This document shows positions 22,294 through 33,325 of a stretch of DNA of 64,000 nucleotides, one piece after another. Each line of letters begins with the position of its first letter. Position 1 is the stretch's first letter. Source of the stretch: Deroplatys truncata (Eukaryota; Arthropoda; Insecta; Mantodea; Mantidae); the NCBI GenBank assembly GCA_030765065.1, contig CM060976.1, positions 59,442,539 to 59,506,538 on the forward strand, given 5' to 3'. The notes under the pieces are model-generated. The model was not told the origin of the DNA and made no database searches. It saw only the letters and a program-made list of their open reading frames with translations. The translations under genes and the position numbers were made by a program.

Positions 22294-23385
22294 ATACTTA
22301 TGGCTAACAAACATCTAAAATCCTGTACATACAATAATATTAATTTACACTACAATCACTCTGGCATTCACAGCATGTTATGATATAAAATACTGCCTCA
22401 ATATACAGTCTCAACTTAAAATTGTGCACTCTGTAGTCATAAAGTCGTTAGTCATAAACCAATTGGGAGAATAAGTGGACATCCCAGATTAACATCGAAT
22501 GTCATAAATTAAAAAAAAATAAAAACGCAATCAGCTCTGAGGATGCCATGGTCACACACAAACATTTTCATCGCCGCAATAACGTAAATGTAACCTAAGT
22601 TCCGAATTACACGTCAACGATTCTCCACAAGAGTCATACATGCTGGATGGATACGTCCGGTTATAAACTAATGAAATAAGCTCATTCTGTTTATGGATCT
22701 CTCTTTTTGTCCTTTTTCGGATACGGACGTTTTTCATTGGGACCTGCCACAGGTCTCTTACAACAGGAGCAAACGCAACAATAATAAGAAGAATTTAATA
22801 CTGACAATATTTAACTATTATTATCATTATTATTATTACTATACCTACAGTTATAAAATGCTATTTAATTCCTTTAGCTAAAACCCCCAAAATCATCAGA
22901 TCAATACTCCATGAAACACGTTAGCTGTTACGTGACTCTAGATTCGGATTTGTTTAGTGCGCATGTTTCATCATGGTCAGCAGTGGAATGGGAGATGTAA
23001 GTAAACACTATTTCTCTTTCTTTTCCTCATGCAAGCATGACGTAAGCTACTGCACTCGTCCTCTGCAACAAAAAAGTAAATAACCCCTGCGTCGCTGTCT
23101 TCGGAACTGAGGCGCATTAGTTCAACGGGACACGACCTGATATTGTATACAGTGCACAGTATAGATATACGGTAAAACACATTCAACCTCATATCACCTG
23201 TCTCTCCCATCGGATACCAAGTTTCGCTGTCTGATCATTACAAATCTTCGAGCACCAACCATTGCAGACACTTTCTCACGTACTTGGGAACTGCACTCTG
23301 GGAGAACTACTTCGAACCAACAGACACAATATCGCCAAAGCGTTACGTGATAAAGAACTGAGTGTTTATGAGAAGCTCACTGCTT
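22294..23385. other. Anonymous DNA
   Basis: No recognised gene or repeat; a TTATTA-rich simple stretch lies at about 22815-22845. Confidence 0.4.
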
Positions 23386-23398
23386 AGAGGATAGAGGA

Positions 23399-23677
23399 AA
23401 ATTAAAATTAAGTTTTATTTATGGACGCTCTTTAACTACTATGGTTCTTAGCGTCCCATTCTATATTGGGCGTGAAACACCTGTAATTTTGCTCAGAGGC
23501 CTCTTTATCAGGCTTGAGGTTCTTTTACGTGCCGTAAATCTACGACACGGGACCACCGGCTTTACTTCCCTTCCGAAGGAAGCCGTGCTAACGATTTTTA
23601 CGCCCGAAAAAATCCATCGCCCTCCGCCGGGTTTGAACCCGCGACCTTGGGAACTAGAGGCTAGCACGGTACCACTA
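23399..23677 (-). mobile_element. tRNA-derived SINE, family 1, with 13-bp target duplication
   Basis: Minus-strand SINE with a tRNA-like head. The B box GGTTCAAACCC lies at about 23628-23638 as its reverse complement. The body includes CGATGGATTTTTTCGGGC and CCTGATAAAGAGGCCTCTG, and the 3' end GGACGCT...AGCGTCC can fold as a hairpin. AGAGGATAGAGGA occurs directly at 23386-23398 and 23678-23690, the target-site duplication of LINE-driven insertion. Frames across it are not genes. Compare the copy at 25151. Confidence 0.9.
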
Positions 23678-23690
23678 AGAGGATAGAGGA

Positions 23691-25150
23691 CTGACATCAT
23701 TGCACTTAAAGTAAATACATACAATTTTAAAAAATCCGAAGCAAACAAAATCGATCTGGCCTCTAGTTAGAGTTTCGTACAAAGCAATCCCAAGAAGTGA
23801 ATCAAGAAAGAAGGCAATGTACAAATCCACTGCCGCATATTTATATAATGTAAAATAATTTCAGTCTTGGGCCTCCTTTATGGATCACATGATGTAGTAT
23901 CCATAGATTTTGTAGCTCGAAGATATAAATGTAAAATTAGTAAAAAATATTCAGGATGTACCACCTTAATTTTAGACAACCTAACAAATTAAATCAGAAG
24001 ACAGAATAGATTTTATGATAGTTTCAGATTTAATATATCAAATCCCACACGTGGAATTTAAATAATGCTATGGAGATACAGACATCAGTTTAATTTGTAG
24101 TACAAAAATAAGGGTGGTAAATATAATTGATATGGAAGGGTTGGTGGTAGTGCTTGCCGTAGCCGCTAAATACGCGAGTTTCAAATGATAAAATTGGTAT
24201 CGTGTAGCAATACTCATCTAACTCGAAGAAATACCCGCGCGGGTAAAAGCTGATTACATAATAATCATAAGTTACACGGTACACACTAAAACAATATCGT
24301 TATGACAATGTCATGATAAATACAGACCCTTTTTAAGCAAAAAAAGTTTTTATATAACACATATAAATTAGTAAATTTAAATGCAACACATATTTAAACC
24401 ATTATAGACCTTTACTGTGTAAAATTAAATTTAACATATACAGGTTCCGTAAAAAAATATATACACAAATTATAGAACAAAAGTTTTATTGTGTGTTAGC
24501 GTTGAACTTAATTGTATCACGCGTTTAATAGAAGCGTTGTGCACCTGTTACTTTTGGTTATCAAAATAAAGCTCTCCCGCCTCGATGGCAGTGTGGGGAT
24601 TGCCAATGCTGGTAGAAAAACTCGATATTTCCATAAAGGTCACATATACCTGGCAAAATTGATGAACAGGATACCAGATAGGGTGCTTACAAAGAAGATG
24701 ACAGCCCACACCACACATTCACCCCGGATATATGACTGCCTTGTCCGTTAAGTTTGAGCAGATCACACATTGTTCATCACAGCTTCATCCTCGTTTACCA
24801 TTCGCTAACGTTTTTACAAAAATGTATTCGCCTATCAGGGTCGTCCTCATTTAATGCGAGCAATAATCGTGGTACTATATTTTACAGTTAGCGGCTTCCA
24901 GAATGTGTCGTACGCTTCGCTGTTAAACTGTCTCATGAGCACATTGTGTAGCAGACTTCCGAGGCGATGTTGAAAACTTTTCTAACACTATAAGCAAAGA
25001 AGGAGGACTTGGATCTTCCATTGTGCACAACATCAATAATACCATGCGTCTCAAACGTATCACAATTGTCAAGCATGTTGGAGGTTGGGTTACAAAACCT
25101 CACCCCCACGCAGTTGAACTTCAGTGACATTTTCACGCTTGAACCATGTG
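23691..25150. other. Anonymous DNA between two SINEs
   Basis: No convincing gene. 24560-25140 is less AT-rich and has open frames on both strands, including about 65 codons on the minus strand ending near 24933, none matching a family I know. It could be an old coding remnant. Confidence 0.35.
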
Positions 25151-25404
25151 TCCTCCGTGGTGTAGTGGTTACCATGCTAGCCTCTAGTTTCCGAGGTTGC
25201 GGGTTCAAACCCGGCGGAAGGCGATGGATTTTTTCGGGCTTCCTTCGGAAGGTAAGTAAAGCCGGTGGTCTCGTGTCGTAGATTTACGGCATGTAAAAGA
25301 ACCTCAAACCTGATAAAGAGGCCTCTAAGCAAAATTACCGGTCTTTCACGCCCAATATAGAATGGGACGCTAAGGACCACAGCAGTTAAAGAGCGTCCAT
25401 AAAT
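25151..25404 (+). mobile_element. tRNA-derived SINE, family 1, second copy
   Basis: TCCTCCGTGGTGTAGTGGTT opens a tRNA-like head with an A box (25158-25168) and B box GGTTCAAACCC (25202-25212). The body matches the minus-strand copy at 23399, including the terminal hairpin and ATAAAT tail. A short internal piece present in the other copy (around CGTAAAAATCGTTAGCACG) is absent. No clear target duplication is visible. Confidence 0.85.
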
Positions 25405-26135
25405 GAAAAATTATAAAAAATATTGAACTACCATTTTAAAATGAGCTTTAGCCCCCAAACTTCAAGCGTGTACCGGACACTTTGAATCACCATTATAAGA
25501 GCCATCTACTGAGAAAATTCCATACCACATATTCCACAGATAAGTGAATGGAACTCTGAAAACAATATGCACATGCCATGCTTTAAAGCGTGTACACATT
25601 TTTTAACAATCCCTGTGTGTAAAGTGCAGTGACACAAACATAGGATACAGGTAATAATTCTCTTGCTTTAAATGTTCCTTGTTTGAGATGTTTTCTGATT
25701 ACCTGTAATAACCTCCAGCTTTAGGTATATCCTGCATGAATTTGTAACCTGTTTTAGTAACGCTGGGAGTAAAGGTATATTGATCATATACAAAACGCCA
25801 AAAGCGTTATTTCATTCGTTTTACATATTTTGTTTATTTCCGACGTTAGTATCTGCCTGCTGAGGAAGGTAGGTACTGATTTACGGCAAAACTGATTGGA
25901 AACAAAGAGATTATATTTGATTAGTCTGACTAGGTTGTAAAATGAATTTATCTCATATATAGTAAGCTAATTAAAAAGGGAGAGATAAAACAGAACTGAA
26001 TACAATATCAATGCGCGTAGATTGGGGCAGACAAGAGCATTGAAAGTGATGGATTTATGGATTGCCAGGCAAACGGAGATGTTGGTAAATGGATGAGCAG
26101 TAAGTGTTTGTATTTATTTTTCTGAAGTCCATCTC
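25405..26135. other. Anonymous DNA
   Basis: Nothing recognised. Confidence 0.4.
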
Positions 26136-26995
26136 TTTTTACTTTCCTTACCACATACATAGCAGGTAGAGAAGTTATTGCATTCCACCCAAAAACTGGA
26201 TATCGATATTTCACCGGAAATACATGTTTTGAGGCCCCATGAATACAATAAATATTTTTTAGAAAAAGTTACGTGCCGTGTGTACCTGTGTGCGATGGTG
26301 TGTGTATAAACAGCAGAACTCAAAAACGAAAAGTCGGATAAATACCAAACATTATTTGGGCTCAGTACCTTCCAAGGATGCAACACGAAGATTTTTCCAG
26401 AACATCCCTCACCACAAACTACAATACATGGGACATTTTTCGAAATTTGTTATTTTTTAACAAATGAATCTAACAGTTCCGATAAAAATAGCGTATATAT
26501 TAAAGACATTTACATAAAAATGAAATGTATATCTTGAGTTTTCTTGGAGTAGCCTGTGAAGTCCTCTTCACTCCAAAAGAATTCTGTTTAATCATATATA
26601 ACTGGTCAACGTTAAGCGATAGGCGAATACGTACTACAAAAAAAAATGTAGATCTATTTAAAACACACAATTTGTTTCAAATAATTTTTTGTGACATCAG
26701 CCATTTCGAAAATATGAGTTATTAATGGTTCGAATTGTTCAATACTTAGCCATTCTCTTAAATCCTGTCAAAATTCAGTTTTTTCTCGCGATTCCATTGA
26801 AACAGGATGGAATTTTAAGGTAGCGTATCGCGTTCAGTTCTGAAACATTTGACTCTCGCTCTTCACTTTGTATTTATAACGAAATGTGTAAAGTAGCTAT
26901 TTCTGCAAAATTTTATTTGTATTAAAATGAAGTAAATATAAAAATAAACTTCAGTAATACTAGTTTGTATATGAACTAATAAACGATAGAAGGTA
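26136..26995 (-). repeat. GTAGAGAAAGT-family repeat, minus-strand near-complete copy
   Basis: Opens with the degenerate reverse terminus TTTTACTTTCCTTACC at 26136 and runs through GTTTTGAGGCCCC, CAGTACCTTCCAAGGATGC, ACATTTACATAAAAATGAAA and AACACACAATTTG, closing near ATAGAAGGTAGATGTA at about 26987. All family blocks are present in reverse order. Confidence 0.8.
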
Positions 26996-27112
26996 GATGT
27001 ATCACATCAGACTTTTTAACACAGTTTTTCTGCAGCTCTTCGCTATAGAAGTATAATTATTTCCTAATGTAACTAATGTACTGGTTGATAGAATATTCTA
27101 CCTATATATTTA

Positions 27113-27970
27113 CAGAATGTTCCAAAATTAGACCGACAAACTTTTGGAACTGATAGATAACATAATTTGGAACACTTTTTGTTAAGGCACGTTTTTTGCT
27201 GCGGTACTTCGTTTACGTGCTAGACGAGTTAATGCCATTACTGCCTACCGCCCAGTTTGTTTAACTACGACAAAATGAACAACCAAATTACAGTACTGTG
27301 TTTATCTCAATACATAATCTTAGTCCAAGAAGCAAAAACAGAACACACAAACACCTCACTGTTTACAGTACACCACAACTTTCCCGTTCAAAGCATATGC
27401 TGGAACGTAGTCCATTGCGGTGAACACAAATTGCATTGGGTGCCATATTCTACCAAACTATCACTAAGAATACCAGCCATTTCTCTGAGTTCGGCAACTG
27501 CGCGGGCTATGCGTGCCACAAGTTCCTTTTCATATTCAATAGGCTTGTCAGAAACAATACACTTCATGTGTCCCCACAAAAACGGAGTCAAGTGGGGTAA
27601 GGTCAGAGAACATGTATGTTTCATCTTGTAAATAAACTAGGGGCTGGCGCAGCATGCATTCTGGAAAACAATAATGTAAAATTTCAAGAAATTACATTGA
27701 GCCAGGAAGTAAACATAGGATAAACCAACTGAAGCGTTTTGTCTCTTTTTTATTTCGTGTGTTCTGTTTTTGTTCCTTGAACCAAGATTATGTACCTTAC
27801 TAAAACATACACTACTGTAATTTGCATATTTACACCAACAGGGTAGGAAGCAGCAAAATCATTAACTCGTCTAGCACTTAAAGTACCGCAGCAAAAAACG
27901 TGGCTTAACATAAAGTGTTCCAAATAATGTTATCTATCAGCTCCCAAAGTTTGTCGGTCTAGGGACCCTG
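27113..27970 (-). mobile_element. Long-TIR Tc1/mariner-type derivative (858 bp)
   Basis: The ends are inverted repeats over more than 200 bp with small gaps: AGACCGACAAACTTTTGGAA and CACGTTTTTTGCTGCGGTAC on the left recur as reverse complements near 27900-27955, and CATAATCTTAGTCCAAGAAG pairs with about 27780-27800. TA precedes the left end; the right flank reads TG, so one copy of the duplication seems mutated. A transposase tail is left inside on the minus strand. Confidence 0.85.
27388..27624 (-). pseudogene. Transposase C-terminal fragment
   Basis: Minus-strand frame with LTPFLWGHMKCIVSDKPIEY, the region starting at the third catalytic acid of DUF4817-like Tc1/mariner transposases (the usual PxDFFLWGxMK motif has lost its Asp), then ELVARIARAVAELREMAGIL and a degenerate FQHML end. 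Everything upstream of the motif is missing. Confidence 0.7.
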
Positions 27971-28344
27971 TGTATAACGCGACAGTATATTGCTATACAC
28001 GTGCACTAAGTGCATCATTGAAGAACGAGGAAGAGGTTGAAAATCGAGACGAAGTCGAATACTTTCCGTTTATGAGATCCTTCATTGAGCTTAATGCTTG
28101 TGATTCCATACGATTTTGTCGATGTTAGGGAATAACAGAAATAGTACTTTCGCGAAAATGAAATTAATTACCAACAACTGTTGAATACTGGTTTCAGTAG
28201 CAAGCTCAACAATATTAACATTCGTGGCGAACTGGTTACAGTTCATAATTAACTGCTGAATGTATTAAATCTTAAGTAAATATTACTAATAAAAAGGAAA
28301 TAAAGACCCAAGTAAGATTGCATCTTCAAGGATTACACTTCTCT
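27971..28344. other. Anonymous DNA
   Basis: Nothing recognised. Confidence 0.4.
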
Positions 28345-28655
28345 TTGTAGGACTTATAAGCCAATGCTTTGGGCCAGTAGCCTATAGAGGAGCAAGCAAA
28401 CTCTGGATCATAGCATATCTAGGATGGGTGATCAGCCCAATGCCTGGTATGGCGGTGAAGAAGAAGCAAATGAATTGTAATGATGAAAAGAATAATTTGA
28501 AAATTCGCGGTTCACATCAGTATTTGTCTAGCAACCGAGGAAAACCCAGAAAAAAACTTCGGTCAGGTTGGTAGGGTCAAGGTTTTGGAACCTGGGACCT
28601 CCCGAATGCGAGTGGCGCACATTACCGTGGCGCCACCTCACTCGGTCCCGAGTAA
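28345..28655 (-). mobile_element. tRNA-derived SINE, family 2, decayed copy
   Basis: Shares its 3' body with the copy at 33005 (GGATGGGTGATCAGCC then ATGCCTGGTATGG) and its tRNA-like head (CGCCACGGTAATGTGCGCCA and GGTCCCAGGTTCCAA on the minus strand). The head is mutated and shortened. Confidence 0.75.
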
Positions 28656-29642
28656 GATTTAAATAGCAAAACTGAACTATCAAATATTATTAAATTCTTT
28701 GTCTGCAATAATAAATATATCAAAACTTAGAGGATGTACTGTAGTTCATACATATACGTGCAATAAAATAGGCAAACAACGCAAACAAGTTAGACTGCCA
28801 GAACTGAATGTATAAAAGTAAACTTTTCACCATGACAGAATGAACAGGAGATGGATTAAAAACGCTGTCTTCGAAAAGCGCATTTTCCTAATGCTAGAAT
28901 AACGTTTCTCACTGTCTTATTACCGTTTTGAAACTAATCAGTAAACTTTTGTGAGTGTAGTGTACTTTTTCTTTTATTATACGTAAAATTTTTAATGTAC
29001 ACTATAAATTACAACTTATAAACATTTAATTTCGCTAACCAGAACGTATAAGCTCACTATTTCCATATTACAGTACACGTAACTATTAAAACTACGCAGT
29101 AGAATGCATTTTGAAGAACTCTTAATTATTCTGAATGAAGTTTCAAATAATGGACTTCATTGTAAATGATTGTTATATTTATAATCCCAAATATCGAACA
29201 TAGTAGGAACGTGGGTGAAGTTCAAAATTGCGAACCTGTGATGAACGAAGGGACGCTTGGGTAATCACTGTGCCAATTACTGCATCACCTTCGTGCTCAA
29301 TCCATAATCATTGTATCATTACGCGTAACGCAATTCGCATAATTAAGGTAGCGAAATTTGTAATACCCCATTGAGGGCACAACTTGCTTGGTCCGCATTG
29401 GAGAATTCTTGTATCTCGAAATGGCCTTAAAAACCACAACTGTGCTGCGTAATTACACCACAAGTAATAATAAATCCAAATAAGCCATTCCTGAGTAGTA
29501 TATTGTATATATAAAAACGGTTATACGAACTCTAAACAAAACTTGGAGTGAAGCATAATGCTGCATTGCTTCCTTCTATACATCACTGCTTAAAACCAGG
29601 GGATGAGGCGGGGATGTTCACTCTCTCCCACACTTTTTAACA
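28656..29642. other. Anonymous DNA
   Basis: AT-rich with no recognised feature. Confidence 0.4.
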
Positions 29643-29644
29643 TA

Positions 29645-30936
29645 CGAGGGCGGATCGAAAAGTAACGCACAATAATATTTTCCACCTTGGTATTACAGCT
29701 GGAATGTTGCAATTTAATACACATATAGTTTGAAGTTTTCACTACAAAAGGTATTTTTTGTTTCATGTGCAGCTCAAGCGAGAGAAGCGTGAAGTACGCA
29801 ACAAAGATGGCACGCATGTTACTGTCGTTCATGTTTGAAGAACAGAGAGGTGTGGTTCGATATTTGTGGGCCAAAGGTAATAAACTGAGTGATATTCACA
29901 GGGGCATGTGTGTCGTGTATGGGGAGGCTTGTATGGAATGTAGCAATGTCCCCAGGTGGTGTGCATTCTTCCTAGAGGGCCGTGTGAACCTTAGTGATGC
30001 GCCACGCTGCAACCACGCAGAATCTCAGAGACCATTGAGGCGGAAATTTTGAACGACCGGCATGTGCAACTGCGAACCTTATTACAACAGTTCAGCATTT
30101 CCTATAGTGAAGTACGCGTTGAAATTTCGTAAAGTTGGTGCTCGCTGGATGCCTAAGAAACTGAAAGACAACCACAAGGACCAGCGAATGATGACGAGCT
30201 TGGATCACGTAACGCGGTACACCGCAGAAGGGCATGGCTTTCTGAAAGGAATCGTCACTGGTGATGAGTCGAGGGCATACCACTACACGACATAAACCAG
30301 CAGGCAAGTTGGAGTGGAAACATGCTGGTTCCCCAGTGAACAAAAAATTCAAACTGACTCAATCTGCTAGGAAAGTGCTTGTGACGGTGTTCTGGGATAT
30401 GCATGGTGTTGTATTGGTGGACTTTGCTAAGCACAGATCCACTGTGAATCTGCAGCCTACATGAAAACTTTTGTGAAGTTGCGTCGTGCCCTTCGTGACA
30501 AATGCCACAACATGAATGCTGACGATGTCAAAATTCATGACAATGCTCGCCCCCATGTTGCTGCTGCTATTCGTTAGAAAATCACCAAATTTGGTTGAGA
30601 GGTGCTCCAGCATCCACCATACAGTCCGGAGCATGCACCACCATACTTTCATCTGCTTGGTCCTACGAAGAAATTCCTGGCCGAACAACGCTTTGCGACA
30701 GATGCGGAAGTGAAATCAGCAGTTCGCAGATGGCTATACTCCAAGGAAATGGACTTTTACGAACAGAGCATATTGAAACTGGTATCACGACCGGAGAAAT
30801 GTGTTGAGACACTTTGTGAATATGTCGAAAAGTAGGTAAAAGGCGCAAGTTCATTTTTCATTATTTTTGCTGTCGTTTTAACTATTAATTTTTTTTGTAA
30901 AAAAGTTATTGTGCGTTACTTTTCGATCCTACCTCG
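29645..30936 (+). mobile_element. Full-length mariner transposon (1.29 kb)
   Basis: TA at 29643-29644 and 30937-30938. Terminal inverted repeats are CGAGGGCGGATCGAAAAGTA and the reverse complement of TACTTTTCGATCCTACCTCG, about 28 bp. Length and organisation are those of a complete mariner; only the transposase is damaged. Confidence 0.95.
29807..30835 (+). pseudogene. Mariner transposase (DD34D), inactive
   Basis: Start at 29807 (MARMLLSFMFEEQ). The HTH region has VVRYLWAKGNKLSDIHRGMC and VPRWCAFFLEGRVNLSDAPR. After a shift come RKVGARWMPKKL and IVTGDESRAYHYTT with the first catalytic Asp (about 30255-30270). The second Asp is in KIHDNARPHVA (about 30536). The third catalytic block, SPDLAPSDYHLF in active mariners, reads SPEHAPPYFHLL here, so the third Asp is replaced. 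The tail VSRPEKCVETLCEYVEK ends at 30835. Frameshifts near 30050 and 30290-30600 and several stops also break it. Confidence 0.9.
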
Positions 30937-31005
30937 TATATTGATGTCTTAAAAGTCTGGCGGACCATTTTAAAAGATAAATATTGTAATAGAGAAATTG
31001 ATGCG

Positions 31006-31838
31006 TTACATGACTTTCTCTACCCATTATCATTTATTTTTATAAAACTTCCACAAACTATTCTTACGCAAGCTTAATTTCCTATCTGCTTCATGTTGAT
31101 CGAGATAAACATTTGCTTACATAGTTTCGATACACACTTCGTTGTAGGTACAAGAGCGATAGAGAACGCCGAATCCATAGTCAGTTGTTTAAAGGCGGCT
31201 CGCCATGGCTTTAAGATTCCATACTCTTTCCGTGATATTACGACAAACAAGTGAAGTGCGAAGATTTCAAAGATTACGAAGTATTAGACAATTAAAACCA
31301 ATATTAACGGATACCTCGGAAATGGCTGATGTTAAGAAAAAAACCTATTTGAAATAAAGTGTGTGTTTTATAGAAATCTACATTTTAGTGTGGTACGATT
31401 CTGTCTCATAACGTTTACCAGGTATATAAAATTATAGATATTTTCTTCCGAATGAAGTTAGTTTCATACGCTATTCTCAGAAAATTAAAAACAAGCTATT
31501 TATTTATCATGCAAACATCTTAAGCATGTGATATTGTAATCAAAATATTTTTTTGAGAAAATCAACATTTTCCAAAAATGTTCTATGTTTTTCATGTTGG
31601 AGGCATTTTGTTGAAAATCTGAAAGCTTAGTGTCGCATCTATGGAAGATGCTGAACTTAAATACAAAGTTTGGCATTTATCGAAATTTTAGTCTTTCAGT
31701 TATGTTATTTATAGACACAGACTTTTTCTAAAACTTCAGAGTGCCTCAAAACATGTATTTCCGTGAAAATTCGACATTTGAGGTTTTGGACGGAATACAA
31801 TACTTCCTATACTTACTATAGATAGTAGAGAAAGTAGA
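31006..31838 (+). repeat. GTAGAGAAAGT-family repeat, complete copy
   Basis: Starts TTACATGACTTTCTCTACCC near 31008 and ends GATAGTAGAGAAAGTAGAAA at about 31828, so both 11-bp termini (ACTTTCTCTAC and GTAGAGAAAGT) are intact. This is a good type copy for the family. The CA-rich site is short here. Confidence 0.9.
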
Positions 31839-31974
31839 AAGTGTTTATGATATTTTGTTTTTGTTCTTATTTTTCTGACGATCAAGTAATAAACTCAAGA
31901 AGCATAACTTGCTAACATCAAACAAAAAGCGAAAAGTAATGACCTCCTAAAGGAAAGAACCTATATGATGCAAG

Positions 31975-32450
31975 ATTGTTTTAAACCCCTCTGCAGCTGA
32001 ACAGGTTAACTCTTTTAAATGCTTGGGATATAATGTAAGTATTGATAATTCCAATGAACTAGATATTAAACTTAGTAACTTTAATTCACGCGTGGGACAG
32101 TAGCAAGAACATTATTTACGAAAGCAAGCGTTGAAACAACTTTAAAATTCCATGAAACTATGGCTGTATGAACCATAGCCGAACTCTAACAAAGAGACAC
32201 CGACGACGAATAGAAGTAGCGGAAATAGGATTTTTACGAAGAATTTCAGGATACAGAAGGAATGATCACATAAAAATTTATGCCATTTGAGATGAACTGA
32301 AGATTTTTATATCCTGGACAAAACTGGTGAATACCAATCAAAATGGCATGACCATGTAAATATAAAGCCAAAGGACTAATAGCAAGAGGACGATCAGATA
32401 AGCGGTGGACATTTCCTTGAGGGCGGAACTTCTAAGATCAATCCCTAAGA
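31975..32450 (+). pseudogene. RTE-like non-LTR retrotransposon, C-terminal fragment
   Basis: Broken frames give FKCLGYNVSIDNSNELDIKL, then RRHRRRIEVAEIGFLRRISG and YRRNDHIK. These are the post-catalytic blocks of RTE-type reverse transcriptases (FKYLG..., RIEAAEMKFLRRV.G). The polymerase core (FADD) is not present, as expected for 5' truncation. Several shifts and stops. Confidence 0.75.
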
Positions 32451-33004
32451 CCATTACTGATATTGTTTATTACTATGATTAATATTATTATTATTATTAA
32501 GTTCTTTTAAAGACGCTAAGGTCAAATTGGCGTCGCTATTGTACTGAAATTTTATTCCGCATTTGTTTTACCCGTCAGTACACGAGGCTGTCGCATTTTA
32601 GCATACATATGCCATCGCCCTTAAGCAGGATTCAGCTTTGGAAATAGAAACGCAGCACACAACAAAATGGTCCACCTAGGCTAATAAAATAAAAACAAAT
32701 AATAACTGTCAGTAAAAATAATGTATGTACAATTAAAGGTTATTGGTTAGCAATAGGGACGCACATAAACTATAAAGTGGTCTAGTGAGGTTGGAAACCC
32801 AGATTTTAACTAAAGTAAGTTAGGTATTTCATTCATTAAAATATATATATAAAAATATTAGACCACATTTCACTTAAAATGATAATTGCATTTTCTACAT
32901 TAAATTTCACAGCATTAACCCTTATATCTTGAAGGCTTTCTATGCGATGAGGTGCTCAAATTAAAACGAAAAAAATGAGCCAACGATACTCTGTTTAACC
33001 ACCT
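32451..33004. other. Anonymous DNA
   Basis: Contains a short ATT simple repeat near 32480-32500; otherwise nothing recognised. Confidence 0.4.
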
Positions 33005-33325
33005 CTTATGTAGGACTTATACCCCCCCCCCCACGACTTACAGGCGGGTCCTGGGGTCAGAGGCCCGCCGAGGAGCAGACAGAATATCCAGGATGGGTGA
33101 TCAGCCTGATGCCTGGTATGGAAGGAAGAAAGTATATGAAACGAAATGATGGTGAAATGGATGAAAGGAAAGGTGATGATGGAGCAGTTGGTGGAATGAA
33201 TGGTGGGGGAAACCGGAGAACCCGGAGAAAACCCGCCCAGACGCTTTGTAGGTCCCCGGGATTGAACCCGGGCCGCCTCGGTGAGAGGCGAGCAGTCTAA
33301 CCACTCGGCCACGGCGCCGCCCAGG
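33005..33325 (-). mobile_element. tRNA-Ser-like SINE, family 2, good copy
   Basis: On the minus strand the head reads GGCGCCGTGGCCGAGTGGTT, with an A box at 33301-33311 and B box GGTTCAATCCC at 33258-33268, resembling tRNA-Ser/Leu. The body has CGGGTTTTCTCCGGGTTCTC, and the tail AGGACTTA is followed by a C-run at about 33022-33034. It lacks a tRNA acceptor stem and is fused to an unrelated body, so it is a SINE and not a tRNA gene. Confidence 0.85.

Noticed and set aside
33250..33315. tRNA-Ser gene on the minus strand
   Set aside because: A and B boxes are good, but there is no paired acceptor stem or discriminator, and the same head and body recur at 28345: a SINE head.
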